Source: RGIG2161 sp964525525
Lineage (GTDB): Bacteria > Bacillota > Clostridia > Oscillospirales > CAG-272
Assembly: GCA_964525525.1 (NCBI GenBank)
Contig: CAZGHD010000001.1
Coordinates: 26,323 to 90,322 of the forward strand
Length of the DNA: 64,000 nucleotides
Reading direction: 5' to 3'
Part shown: positions 7,378 to 14,807 of the stretch, piece after piece
Position numbering within the stretch: the first letter of the stretch is position 1
Layout: the number at the start of each line of letters is the position of its first letter
The notes under the pieces: generated by a model
Database searches by the model: none
Seen by the model: only the letters and a program-made list of their open reading frames with translations
Told to the model about the DNA's origin: nothing
Position numbers and translations under genes: made by a program

Positions 7378-8676
7378 TCACATATCCTTATCGCCTGTGG
7401 CGGGATTGTTTATCAGTTCTCCGCTTTCGGTAAAGCGCGATCCGTGGCAGGGGCAGTCCCACGAATGCTCGTCGGGGTTGTACTTCAGGGCACATCCGAG
7501 ATGCGGACAACGAGGGGTCGTCGGTGTTAAAAGTCCTACCAAAGATTCAAACGTATTTACAGCAAGCTGAGGTCTTAAAATACTTCGCGACGGTGAGAAT
7601 ACCGAGGCGTATTCGTTGCTTTTACCGCGCACCAAATCAGAAAGTATAATGGCGGATACCATTGATGATGTCATTCCCCATTTGTTAAAACCCGTTGCTA
7701 CGTACAGGTCAGGGGTGCTTTTTGAGTACTGCCCGATGTACGGAACACCGTCCAGCGTCATGCAGTCCTGCGTTGCCCATCTGCCGGCGATTTTCGCCGC
7801 CGGATAATGTGTGCTTGAAAAATCTTCAAGCTCGCGCCAATTGCCACCCGCTTTTCCCGTGCGGTGCGCCCCTCCGCCGAGCAATAGCAGGTCTCCGTAA
7901 CCTCGAAAAGACAGACCTTTCTTATCGTCGTCAACGTACATTCCGTTCGGGATCTGAGTGCCGTCTATGGCGATTACGTACGAACGGTGCTGATACATTT
8001 TCAAAAAATATCCGCCGTGCTTGTTCAGCGTTGGGAAGTGTGTGGCGATTATCATCTTTTTGCAGGTGATTTCACCGTTTTCCGTTATCGCTCGGTTTGG
8101 CATCAGCTCTAACACCTTTGTGTTTTCGTATATCGGGAGTTCTTTTGCGAGCGCGTATGCGAATTTCAACGGATGAAACTGCGCCTGATCTTTTACGCGT
8201 ACAGCTCCTGCAACCTTGATCGGAATATCGACGGAATCACAAAATTCTGCCCTGAAACCGAGGTGTTTCAGCGCACAGACCTCTTTTTCTATCTTTGCGC
8301 GGTCATCAAGCGAATAAACGTACGAATCTTTTATCTCATAACCGCACCGAATTTCTTGACACAAGCGTGCGTATTCCTCGCACGCCTTTATTTGTGCGTT
8401 CAGATACAGGCGTGCTTTTTCTTGCCCGAACTCTTTTATCAGCTTGTCATATATCAGTCCGTGCTGAAGCGTGATCTTCGCAGTAGTGTTTTCGGTAACG
8501 CCGCTACATATATTTTTTGCCTCAAGCAACACGCAGTCAACTCCGGCTTTTTTCAGCATATACGCACACAGAATACCCGCCATGCCTCCGCCGATTATCA
8601 GCACGTCGGTGTTGAGGCTTTTGTTAAGTTTATCAAAATTTGTACGGTTTACGTTTTCTGTCCAAATAGAATTCAT
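7378..8676 (-). CDS. FAD-dependent oxidoreductase with C-terminal Rieske [2Fe-2S] domain
   Basis: A 432-residue fusion. The N-terminal part is a DAO-type FAD enzyme: VLIIGGGMAGILCAYMLKKAGVDCVLLEA (residues about 25-53) is the dinucleotide-binding fold, and DCMTLDGVPYIGQYS and VATGFNKWGMTSSM are the C-terminal FAD contacts. The last 60 residues are a Rieske domain with CPHLGC and CPCHGSRF, giving the Cys-X-His and Cys-X2-His ligands. The architecture matches YhfW-type proteins of Bacillus, whose substrate is unknown, though this copy is shorter. It sits alone, divergent from the TIM-barrel gene at 8803. Confidence 0.92.
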   Translation of the reverse strand: MNSIWTENVNRTNFDKLNKSLNTDVLIIGGGMAGILCAYMLKKAGVDCVLLEAKNICSGVTENTTAKITLQHGLIYDKLIKEFGQEKARLYLNAQIKACEEYARLCQEIRCGYEIKDSYVYSLDDRAKIEKEVCALKHLGFRAEFCDSVDIPIKVAGAVRVKDQAQFHPLKFAYALAKELPIYENTKVLELMPNRAITENGEITCKKMIIATHFPTLNKHGGYFLKMYQHRSYVIAIDGTQIPNGMYVDDDKKGLSFRGYGDLLLLGGGAHRTGKAGGNWRELEDFSSTHYPAAKIAGRWATQDCMTLDGVPYIGQYSKSTPDLYVATGFNKWGMTSSMVSAIILSDLVRGKSNEYASVFSPSRSILRPQLAVNTFESLVGLLTPTTPRCPHLGCALKYNPDEHSWDCPCHGSRFTESGELINNPATGDKDM

Positions 8677-8744
8677 TTTATCACATCCCCCGAGTGTTAT
8701 TGTTCCCCAAAAATAAAAAATGATAATTGTTTGCCCGAGTGATA

Positions 8745-8773
8745 TTGATTTTTTTGCCGTTTGATGATATACT
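8745..8773 (+). promoter_or_regulatory. Promoter of the sugar-phosphate isomerase-like gene
   Basis: TTGATT (8745-8750), 17-bp spacer, TATACT (8768-8773); the ATG at 8803 lies 30 bp further on. Confidence 0.7.
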
Positions 8774-8802
8774 TTAAAAAAAGTTTGTGTGGGGTGTGGT
8801 CA

Positions 8803-9576
8803 ATGAAAATAGGAATTTGCACCGGAATAGAAAATATAAAATACGCAAAAGAATGCGGTTACGATTTTTTTGAGGGAGGATTTTGGGGACTTGCGACGAT
8901 GTCGGATCAAGAGTTTCACGACTACGTCCGCGAGTGCGAGAGGGTAGATCTGCCTGCGTATTCTTTTAACGGTTATATTTCGGGTGACGTAGATATTTAT
9001 TCGGACGGTGTGCTGTCATATCTCGAGCCGATTCTCGAGAAAGGATTCGAACGCGCGGCATCTATCGGCGGCAGAAACGCCGTTTTCGGAAGCGGCGGGG
9101 CAAGACGGATTCCCGATGGCGTTGACCGTGAGTTTGCACGCCGCAGATTTGTTGAGATCTTGGCACTTTCCGGCGATATTGCAGCAAAGTACAATATGAC
9201 CCTGACGGTGGAACCGCTAAACTCAAATGAAACTAATTTTATAAACACCGTCGGTGAGGGCGCGGAGCTGGCAAGGCTTAGCGGCAGAGATAACGTGGGT
9301 GTGCTTGTAGATTTTTACCACTTTACCTGCGAAAATGAGAACGATGATGCGCTGATCCCTGTAGCAGACGTACTTTATCACGTGCATATCGCAACTCCGA
9401 GACCGAGCCGCGGAATTCCCGAGGAGGAGGATATTCCCACAGTCAAAAAGTGGGCAAAGATGCTGTCTGACATTGGGTATAAAGGTCTTGTCTCGCTTGA
9501 GTGCAACCACGACGGAGATAGAGCAGAGAGTTACGGACGCGCAAAGAAAATGCTTGATATATTCAAAGAAAATTGA
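8803..9576 (+). CDS. Sugar phosphate isomerase/epimerase-like TIM barrel
   Basis: 257 residues starting MKIGICTGIENIKYAKECGYDFFEGG. I use ATG 8803 because the longer frame runs into the promoter. The AP-endonuclease-2/xylose-isomerase-like TIM-barrel pattern is clear: TVEPLNSNETNFINT supplies a metal-binding Glu, VGVLVDFYHFTCENED and DVLYHVHIATPRPSRG supply Asp/His ligands, and YKGLVSLECN the final Glu. Members isomerise or epimerise sugars and related compounds at a divalent metal. The substrate is not predictable. It is monocistronic, with its own promoter and terminator. Confidence 0.88.
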   Translation: MKIGICTGIENIKYAKECGYDFFEGGFWGLATMSDQEFHDYVRECERVDLPAYSFNGYISGDVDIYSDGVLSYLEPILEKGFERAASIGGRNAVFGSGGARRIPDGVDREFARRRFVEILALSGDIAAKYNMTLTVEPLNSNETNFINTVGEGAELARLSGRDNVGVLVDFYHFTCENENDDALIPVADVLYHVHIATPRPSRGIPEEEDIPTVKKWAKMLSDIGYKGLVSLECNHDGDRAESYGRAKKMLDIFKEN

Positions 9577-9581
9577 TAAAG

Positions 9582-9618
9582 GGGCTGTCTCACTAACGTG
9601 AGGCAGCCCACCTTTATT
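9582..9618. terminator. Bidirectional terminator, 9.6 kb
   Basis: The arms at 9582-9593 (GGGCTGTCTCAC) and 9598-9609 (GTGAGGCAGCCC) form a near-perfect hairpin with a T-rich tail, between convergent genes. Confidence 0.88.
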
Positions 9619-10330
9619 TCTTCTTTATGATTATCAGCGCGTATATCAGCGGTACGATGGTGAGAAAGACAGACAGCAATATATCTTGAAGCGGCGGGAG
9701 CGTGTCCGTGTTTGAGAGGACGCTGAGTGCGTTAAAAACGCCGTGCGTTAATATCTGCGGAATAAGACTTCCGCTTTTTATGAACATAATAACGAATAGA
9801 AATCCAATCGCGGCGGCGTAGCATATCTGGCAGATATTTGACGTAAGGCTCGCACCGCTGCCGTTGATAAGATTGATTATATGTCCCGCACCGAATGTGA
9901 GCGAGGATACGATAACGGCGGCGCGGATACCGTCTTTTTTCATGGCGCAGAAAAGCAATCCTCTGAAGATGATCTCCTCAAGAAATCCTACGCATAGCAT
10001 ACTGCATACGAAAAATACAGACTCGGGCATAGGGAACCCTATGTTTATTCCAAACCATAGGTTTGTCGAGATAATTATTATAAGAGGAATATAAAACAAG
10101 AAATTAGATGAACGTGTACTTGCCTTGCATATTCCGTAATTTTTAAGAAGATTGTTTCTGCTTAACCACATCATAATAACCGCGGTTATTATGATGTGAA
10201 AAATAAGAGTTACCAGCTTTTTTACGCCGATCGCATCGGAAATGCTCTCGGCAATGCTCGTGCCGACAACGTACACGATTATCCATAGAATGGCAAATGC
10301 AAGCTCGCTTTTTTTATATAATTTAGTCAT
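9614..10330 (-). CDS. CPBP family intramembrane metalloprotease (Abi/CAAX type)
   Basis: A 238-residue membrane protein with about seven hydrophobic segments. The catalytic signatures are present: FLEEIIFRGLLF (EExxxR, about residues 118-129), FGAGHIINL (about 145-153) and the later THGVFNAL. CPBP enzymes act in the membrane on prenylated or other substrates, and in bacteria are often tied to bacteriocin self-immunity. The role here is unknown. It starts 6 bp after the methyltransferase stop codon, so the two form one operon. Confidence 0.88.
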   Translation of the reverse strand: MTKLYKKSELAFAILWIIVYVVGTSIAESISDAIGVKKLVTLIFHIIITAVIMMWLSRNNLLKNYGICKASTRSSNFLFYIPLIIIISTNLWFGINIGFPMPESVFFVCSMLCVGFLEEIIFRGLLFCAMKKDGIRAAVIVSSLTFGAGHIINLINGSGASLTSNICQICYAAAIGFLFVIMFIKSGSLIPQILTHGVFNALSVLSNTDTLPPLQDILLSVFLTIVPLIYALIIIKKK

Positions 10331-10336
10331 TTTAAG

Positions 10337-10990
10337 TCACAGCTTTCTTCCGATTATTATCGTTGTTCCGCCTATGCGAAAGAGCTGTTCGATGTTTATG
10401 AAACCTGATGTTTCAAACATATTGATCTGATTTTCGATAGAGCATGGGGTGTCGTAATGGTAAAACTCATCTGCTCCTATCCCAAGTTCTGCGCGCAGGC
10501 GCGCGTTTTCGAAAAAGAAAAAGCTTTCTTCCTCGTTCGTTTCTACCATATAGTCACATTCAACGTAACAGCCGCCCGCGCGGAGGGAGGAGTATATTTT
10601 TTTGTAGAGTGAGACCTTGCGTTCTTTTGAAAAATGGTGCATCGTTTCAAACGATACGACGCAGTCAAAAGCGTTCTCCCCGAGCGGTACTGAGAAATAA
10701 TCTCCGCAGATGAGATCAAGACTTTTATCTATATGCTTTGATTTGAGCATCTCAAGCATCTCTTTTGTGAGGTCTATTCCGGTTACTTTCAGACTCGGAA
10801 AACGCTTGAATATCTCGTCAAGCTCAAGTCCCGTTCCGCAACCGAGATCGAGCAGAGTGCGTGTGTTCTCGGGAATAAGCTCTGCCATTTTGAGATACCC
10901 CTCACGGCAACCCTCAACGTTGTTTAACATATGCTCGTCGTACCCGTCAGCACGCGCGGCAAAAAAATCTGCCATCCGTTCAAGCTCCAT
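10337..10990 (-). CDS. Class I SAM-dependent methyltransferase
   Basis: About 217 residues from ATG 10990; a GTG one codon earlier is possible, but spacing to GAGGTGA favours the ATG. Motif I is TLLDLGCGTGLELDEI (about 45-60), motif II VTGIDLTKEML, then DLICGDYFSVPLGENAFDCVVSFETMHHF, the post-I and motif IV blocks. No target-binding domain is recognisable, so the substrate is unknown. The gene is cotranscribed with the CPBP protease and expressed from a promoter whose palindromic -35 element is shared with the divergent gene at 11105. Confidence 0.88.
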   Translation of the reverse strand: MELERMADFFAARADGYDEHMLNNVEGCREGYLKMAELIPENTRTLLDLGCGTGLELDEIFKRFPSLKVTGIDLTKEMLEMLKSKHIDKSLDLICGDYFSVPLGENAFDCVVSFETMHHFSKERKVSLYKKIYSSLRAGGCYVECDYMVETNEEESFFFFENARLRAELGIGADEFYHYDTPCSIENQINMFETSGFINIEQLFRIGGTTIIIGRKL

Positions 10991-11015
10991 CACACGTCAC
11001 CTCACTTTTTTTATA

Positions 11016-11068
11016 ATTATATCACAGTGCGGTGGGAGATTGCAATATGTTTCCGTATGTGTTATAAT
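11016..11068. promoter_or_regulatory. Divergent promoters sharing one palindromic -35 element
   Basis: TTGCAA at 11040-11045 is its own reverse complement. To the right, a 17-bp spacer leads to TATAAT at 11063-11068 (plus strand). To the left, an 18-bp spacer leads to TATAAT on the minus strand (complement of 11016-11021). One hexamer can therefore serve both directions, and the two promoters should compete. Confidence 0.75.
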
Positions 11069-11104
11069 TATAAAAATACGTATAATCCAAAGTTGGAGGT
11101 ACTT

Positions 11105-12199
11105 ATGAAAAAAGTTAAGATAACCGCGATGAGAAGATCGGTGTATTCCGATCTGATAGAAAAATATGAAAACCCGATAGAGCATGCCTGCGACGTTGAA
11201 ATAGGTAAGGAATTTGTTTCGGTGAACGGTGAAAAGCCTGACGGACTTTGCTCTGCCGCGTGGGAATCTATCAAGAATTTCGTGTCGGTTTTGGCACACG
11301 GAGGCGGCAATTTTTATGACGGCTGGATGAAAAACGAAAAGTCCGCTATGGTATCCTGCAACGACGGATTCAGACCTGTCAGCTTTCTTGTTGAAGCAAT
11401 CGAGCCGCCGTGCGAACTCGAGCAAAAGCTCGAGCAAATAAGAGAAAAATCCGCGCGCGGGGAAGAGATAAAAATCCTTTTTGTCGGCGACAGCCTAACG
11501 TATTACAACGATATGCCGATGATATTTGAAGCGCTCGCCCGCTCCGCGCATAAAAACGTACGCGCGGACTCGATAACCAAAGGCGGGCACGGAATCTATA
11601 GGATGCAGACCCTCCCCGACTTCTGGGAAAAGGTTATCGCCAAAATACGCTCACAGGACTGGGATATAGTCGTTTATCAGCCGTCAAGAAATTTCCCTAT
11701 AATGACCGAATTTTTCCCGGATTATCCGGGCAAAGAGTTAAGAGCGGCGCGGCGTGAGGTCGAGATAATAAAAGAGATAGGCGCGCTTCCGCTCCAGTAT
11801 TCGACGTTTGGGGTAAACAAAGGCTCGGTCACGAGAAAAGAGTGTACAAAGGTCATGACCAGACGCGAGCATACAGACCTCGTTACCGCATTTAACGCGG
11901 CGGTAGCGGAAAAGCTCGGAGAGCGCGCGGTGTACGTGGGCGAGGTGTTTAACCAAGCTATCGAGAAATATCCGGAGATAAATTTCTATCACACCGACGA
12001 AGTGCACCCGTCCTATGCGGGAAGCTACGCTATTGCCTCGGCTTTCTATACCGTTATTTTCGGCGAGACGGCAAAGGACGTGGAATACACAGGCGAGCTT
12101 GACGCGGAAACTGCCGAAAAACTCCGTGACGCAGCATCCGTGCTCCTGTCGTTTGAGCCTGCACATAAAGCGGTTATTGATGAAACAATCGAAAAGTAA
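11105..12199 (+). CDS. TIGR04076-like domain fused to SGNH/GDSL hydrolase
   Basis: A 364-residue fusion starting MKKVKITAMRRSVYSDLIEKY at ATG 11105, with GGAGG five bases upstream. Residues about 1-100 resemble the TIGR04076 family (CDVEIGKEFVSVNGEKPDGLCSAAWESI... and CNDGFRPVSFLVEAI), usually a free-standing small protein of unknown function. Residues about 125-350 are an SGNH hydrolase: ILFVGDSLTYYNDMP holds the nucleophile Ser, TKGGHGIYRM is block II-like, and YHTDEVHPSYAG gives the Asp-His pair. SGNH enzymes are esterases or acetyl-hydrolases. No signal peptide is visible, so it should act in the cytoplasm. The fusion is unusual; the joint substrate is unknown. Confidence 0.78.
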   Translation: MKKVKITAMRRSVYSDLIEKYENPIEHACDVEIGKEFVSVNGEKPDGLCSAAWESIKNFVSVLAHGGGNFYDGWMKNEKSAMVSCNDGFRPVSFLVEAIEPPCELEQKLEQIREKSARGEEIKILFVGDSLTYYNDMPMIFEALARSAHKNVRADSITKGGHGIYRMQTLPDFWEKVIAKIRSQDWDIVVYQPSRNFPIMTEFFPDYPGKELRAARREVEIIKEIGALPLQYSTFGVNKGSVTRKECTKVMTRREHTDLVTAFNAAVAEKLGERAVYVGEVFNQAIEKYPEINFYHTDEVHPSYAGSYAIASAFYTVIFGETAKDVEYTGELDAETAEKLRDAASVLLSFEPAHKAVIDETIEK

Positions 12200-12204
12200 A
12201 ATTT

Positions 12205-12260
12205 AATCCCCCGGCGAGACCAAGTTTTTGCTCAAACTTGTTTGACCTCGTCGGGGGATT
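12205..12260. terminator. Branched hairpin terminator between convergent genes
   Basis: The outer arms AATCCCCCGGCGAG (12205-12218) and CTCGTCGGGGGATT (12247-12260) enclose a second hairpin (CAAGTTT/AAACTTG). It is nearly symmetric, so likely bidirectional. Confidence 0.8.
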
Positions 12261-12267
12261 AGATATT

Positions 12268-13854
12268 TTATACTTTTGATGCGTTATAGCTGTTATTGAT
12301 CGAAAGTATTTTTTCGATCGAAAGGCCGTATTTTTCCGAGATGTCGCGGGCGTAGCTTTTACCGTCGGGCGGACGGCGGCTGACAAGATACGTTCGTTTT
12401 CCCTCGTCAATGCCCATTACGAGATTGTCGGCTTTTGACACCGTATTACCGTAAGAATTTATCTCGGGAACTTTTTGGGAAAGCCCGTGCAGATGCGTTG
12501 CTAATACCCCGCGGCAGCCGATAACTGAAAGCGCGGTGAGTATCTCCTGTGCGATCACTTGCGCCTCGCTGCTGTCTGTGCTTGAGAGAATTTCATCCAT
12601 GACGATAAGACTGTTTGCGGTTACGTCCTTCATCATTTTTTGAAGACGGGCGCATTCTTCTCCAAATCGGCTAAGATCAACGCTGTTTCCCGAATTTGTC
12701 GGAAACTGGGTAAATATGCGGTCTGCGGGGCTGATCGAAATACTTTTTGCGGCAATAGGAAGTCCGAGTCCGAACATAAGCTGGGCTATTCCTATCGCTT
12801 TGACAAATATGCTTTTTCCACCTTGATTAGGACCTGTAAGGACGTAAAGCTTTCCGTTTTCGTCAAAGGTTATGTCATTTAAGACTATCCTGCAGCTTGC
12901 GTCAAGACTTCTCAGATCTACCGCATTTACGGGATTGTACAGCCCGTTTGCGTCAAAGCGTTTTTCTTCTTTTGGGCAGACCTGCGGGGTGCACAGAGGT
13001 AATCCCGCCGCGCGTATAGCTCCCAGCATTTTCGCCGCGCGGTTGATGAATTTTACCTCGGGCAGAAGCTCAACAAAATGCATCGTGCCGATGTTAAAAT
13101 ACGTGTTCAGCATTTTACGCCATGAGCGGAAAGTACCGCCGACTATCTTGGCAATCGTACCGCCGAATGCTAAGTTCGAGGCTTGACGCTCTTTTTTAGA
13201 CATAGCTTTTGAAACGGCAGAGAGCGGCGCTAAAGTTGTCATTTCATTTGAGGAGTCCATCCGCATAAATCGGGAAAGAATATCGCCCGAACGGAAGTAT
13301 TCATCATTTATCGAGACGATTCCCGCCTCGTATGGAAACAGGCTTGCATCGAGATTGATTCCCACCGTCAGACTGCGGATGTTCTTGACCGAAAACTCAA
13401 GCTGACCGATTCCGTCTTTTAAGGCGGTGAATTCTTTGCTTTCGTATATGTCTTTAACGTATCCGTAAAGGGAGAGCATCGCACGGGAGGATAGAGAACC
13501 GTCACACTCCTTTAATCGCGTATATGAATTTATTACGAGCTCGGTATAAAGCTCAACCTCTTTTATTGCGTAAAGCTGAGACTCGTTGTCTGATGCGGAA
13601 TCGGGTATTTTTCGGAGCTCGTCCACGGCTGAAAGCTGTTCGGTAAGATATTCAAACAATTCGGACAGTGCAGGGCAGGCGAGAAAGTCGGAAAACAGCT
13701 GTTCGCGGTATTCTATCGTTTGTTCGTCATCTGTGAAATACCGTTCCCATTCGAGTCCGAGAGACGTGAGAGCGAGCTCGTTTGCCGCATCTCCGAGAGG
13801 TAATGCGGAGACCGATTCGCGCCCCGGCGGGTAAAGTAAAGATAAATTTTTCAT
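12268..13854 (-). CDS. MutS-related ATPase lacking the mismatch-recognition domain
   Basis: 528 residues of MutS core and ATPase domains. The P-loop is LTGPNQGGKSIFVKAIG (about 345-360). DLSRFGEECARLQKMM matches the conserved MutS dimer-interface segment, SLIVMDEILSSTDSSEA is Walker B and the D-loop, and GVLATHLHGLSQ the switch histidine. The usual N-terminal mismatch-binding domain is missing, as in MutS-like proteins of unknown role, so ordinary mismatch repair is unlikely. Its start overlaps the upstream 102-aa gene by 4 bp, and together with the 39-aa ORF they form a tight operon. Confidence 0.88.
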   Translation of the reverse strand: MKNLSLLYPPGRESVSALPLGDAANELALTSLGLEWERYFTDDEQTIEYREQLFSDFLACPALSELFEYLTEQLSAVDELRKIPDSASDNESQLYAIKEVELYTELVINSYTRLKECDGSLSSRAMLSLYGYVKDIYESKEFTALKDGIGQLEFSVKNIRSLTVGINLDASLFPYEAGIVSINDEYFRSGDILSRFMRMDSSNEMTTLAPLSAVSKAMSKKERQASNLAFGGTIAKIVGGTFRSWRKMLNTYFNIGTMHFVELLPEVKFINRAAKMLGAIRAAGLPLCTPQVCPKEEKRFDANGLYNPVNAVDLRSLDASCRIVLNDITFDENGKLYVLTGPNQGGKSIFVKAIGIAQLMFGLGLPIAAKSISISPADRIFTQFPTNSGNSVDLSRFGEECARLQKMMKDVTANSLIVMDEILSSTDSSEAQVIAQEILTALSVIGCRGVLATHLHGLSQKVPEINSYGNTVSKADNLVMGIDEGKRTYLVSRRPPDGKSYARDISEKYGLSIEKILSINNSYNASKV

Positions 13855-14159
13855 ATATATATTCCTAAAGCTTTTAAAATAAATGTCCGCAGAAAAGCGG
13901 CGGATATAAAAGATATTACGTTTATAAAGGCGATCATAAAAACTACGGGTATTGCATTGAATCTGTAATTTTTAACGTATTTCCAAAACAGGAAATACAG
14001 ATGCCCGACGCGGACGTAAAGCGGAGCGATTACTGCCGCAAGTGCCGCGTGAAAAGATATAAAATAAAGCATCGCCGCAAACGAACTGATCGTGATAAAT
14101 ACTTTTAGTATTTTATGCCACGGAACTAAAATATAGTTTATTCTGTCAGGAGTTTCCAT
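13851..14159 (-). CDS. Small membrane protein, unknown function
   Basis: 102 residues with three or more hydrophobic stretches (ILKVFITISSFAAMLYFISFHAAL, IPVVFMIAFINVISFISAAF and a shorter one), so an integral membrane protein. No family was recognised. It lies 2 bp after the 39-aa ORF and overlaps the MutS-like gene by 4 bp, which implies coupled translation. Its constant presence beside that ATPase in related genomes, if seen, would suggest a functional pair. Confidence 0.7.
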   Translation of the reverse strand: METPDRINYILVPWHKILKVFITISSFAAMLYFISFHAALAAVIAPLYVRVGHLYFLFWKYVKNYRFNAIPVVFMIAFINVISFISAAFLRTFILKALGIYI

Positions 14160-14161
14160 TT

Positions 14162-14281
14162 TTATATTTTGTTTGCCTTTTCAATAAGAGCTTTAAATCT
14201 GTCTGTGTCGCGAATGGGCTCAAGGTCGCGGGTGTTCATCTCTTTGCGGAGACGGTATATGGTCTTTCCTATAGAATGCAT
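14162..14281 (-). CDS. 39-aa small protein or domain remnant
   Basis: An ORF of 39 residues from ATG 14281, with GAGGTGA six bases upstream and a promoter about 45 bp away. It starts MHSIGKTIYRLRKEM, like the first helix of an XRE-type HTH protein, and ends DLEPIRDTDRFKALIEKANK, which resembles the end of a TPR-like repeat. It could be the two ends of a larger regulator joined by an internal deletion, or a genuine small protein. The good ribosome site and 2-bp gap to the next gene favour translation. Function unknown. Confidence 0.6.
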   Translation of the reverse strand: MHSIGKTIYRLRKEMNTRDLEPIRDTDRFKALIEKANKI

Positions 14282-14326
14282 TGCGGTCACCTCGTTTTCT
14301 TTATATTATTGCAGTGCTTTAAGAAT

Positions 14327-14355
14327 ATTATATCAAACTGAAAATAAAAAGTAAA
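14327..14355 (-). promoter_or_regulatory. Promoter of the MutS-like operon
   Basis: Minus strand: TTTACT (complement of 14350-14355), 17-bp spacer, TATAAT (complement of 14327-14332). It leads directly to the 39-aa ORF. Confidence 0.7.
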
Positions 14356-14807
14356 CAGAGAGAAAGTAGAGAAAAAACCAACGGCGCGTTGAGTTAAGTC
14401 AAGACCACCAGCCGTGCCGATGGCTTGCACAAGCCCCCTTGGGGTACTTCACATGCTGAGCCTATAGGCTCGTCGAATTATCCGTCACTTGCGGTAGTTG
14501 CCCTACTACCACAGATGTGGTAACTATATTAAGCCTCCCTTGTGTAAAGGGAGGGGGACCACGAAGTGGTGGAGGGATTGTAAGGTAAATAATAAATAGA
14601 AAACAATCCCTCAGTCAAAAATCAAAGATTTTTGCCAGCTCCCTTTGCACAAGGGCGCCTCCCGCTGCGGCGGGAACCGTCTAAAGCTAAAGCTTTTTGG
14701 CACCACCGGCACTGCCGATGGTTGTGTAGACAATACGATCTCCGCCCAAACGTGCAAAACGTTCGGGTGGAGAATTTGTTTAGTAAAGAGTACCTTAGAT
14801 TTTGCGA
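14356..14807. repeat. Non-coding hairpin cassette between the MutS-like operon and the sigma gene
   Basis: No gene is visible here. The stretch is packed with short perfect inverted repeats, among them GAGCCTATAGGCTC at 14458-14471, ACCACA/TGTGGT around 14509-14522 and AACGT/ACGTT near 14753. It also holds the inverted-repeat element at 14533-14658. A 27-bp imperfect direct repeat, ACCACC...TGCCGATGG, occurs near 14402 and again near 14702, exactly 300 bp apart. This resembles the dispersed intergenic repeats seen in many gut Clostridia genomes. Confidence 0.65.
14533..14658. repeat. MITE-like element with terminal inverted repeats
   Basis: The left end GCCTCCCTTGTGTAAAGGGAG (14533-14553) and the right end (14639-14658, starting CTCCCTTTGCACAAGGG) are near-perfect inverted copies. 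Inside are ACCACGAAGTGGT, a GGGATTGT/ACAATCCC pair and AAAAATC/GATTTTT, so the whole 126 bp can fold into a long branched stem. No transposase is encoded. Similar CTCCCTT...GGAGGGATTG repeats are common in Oscillospirales (from memory, not searched). Confidence 0.7.
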
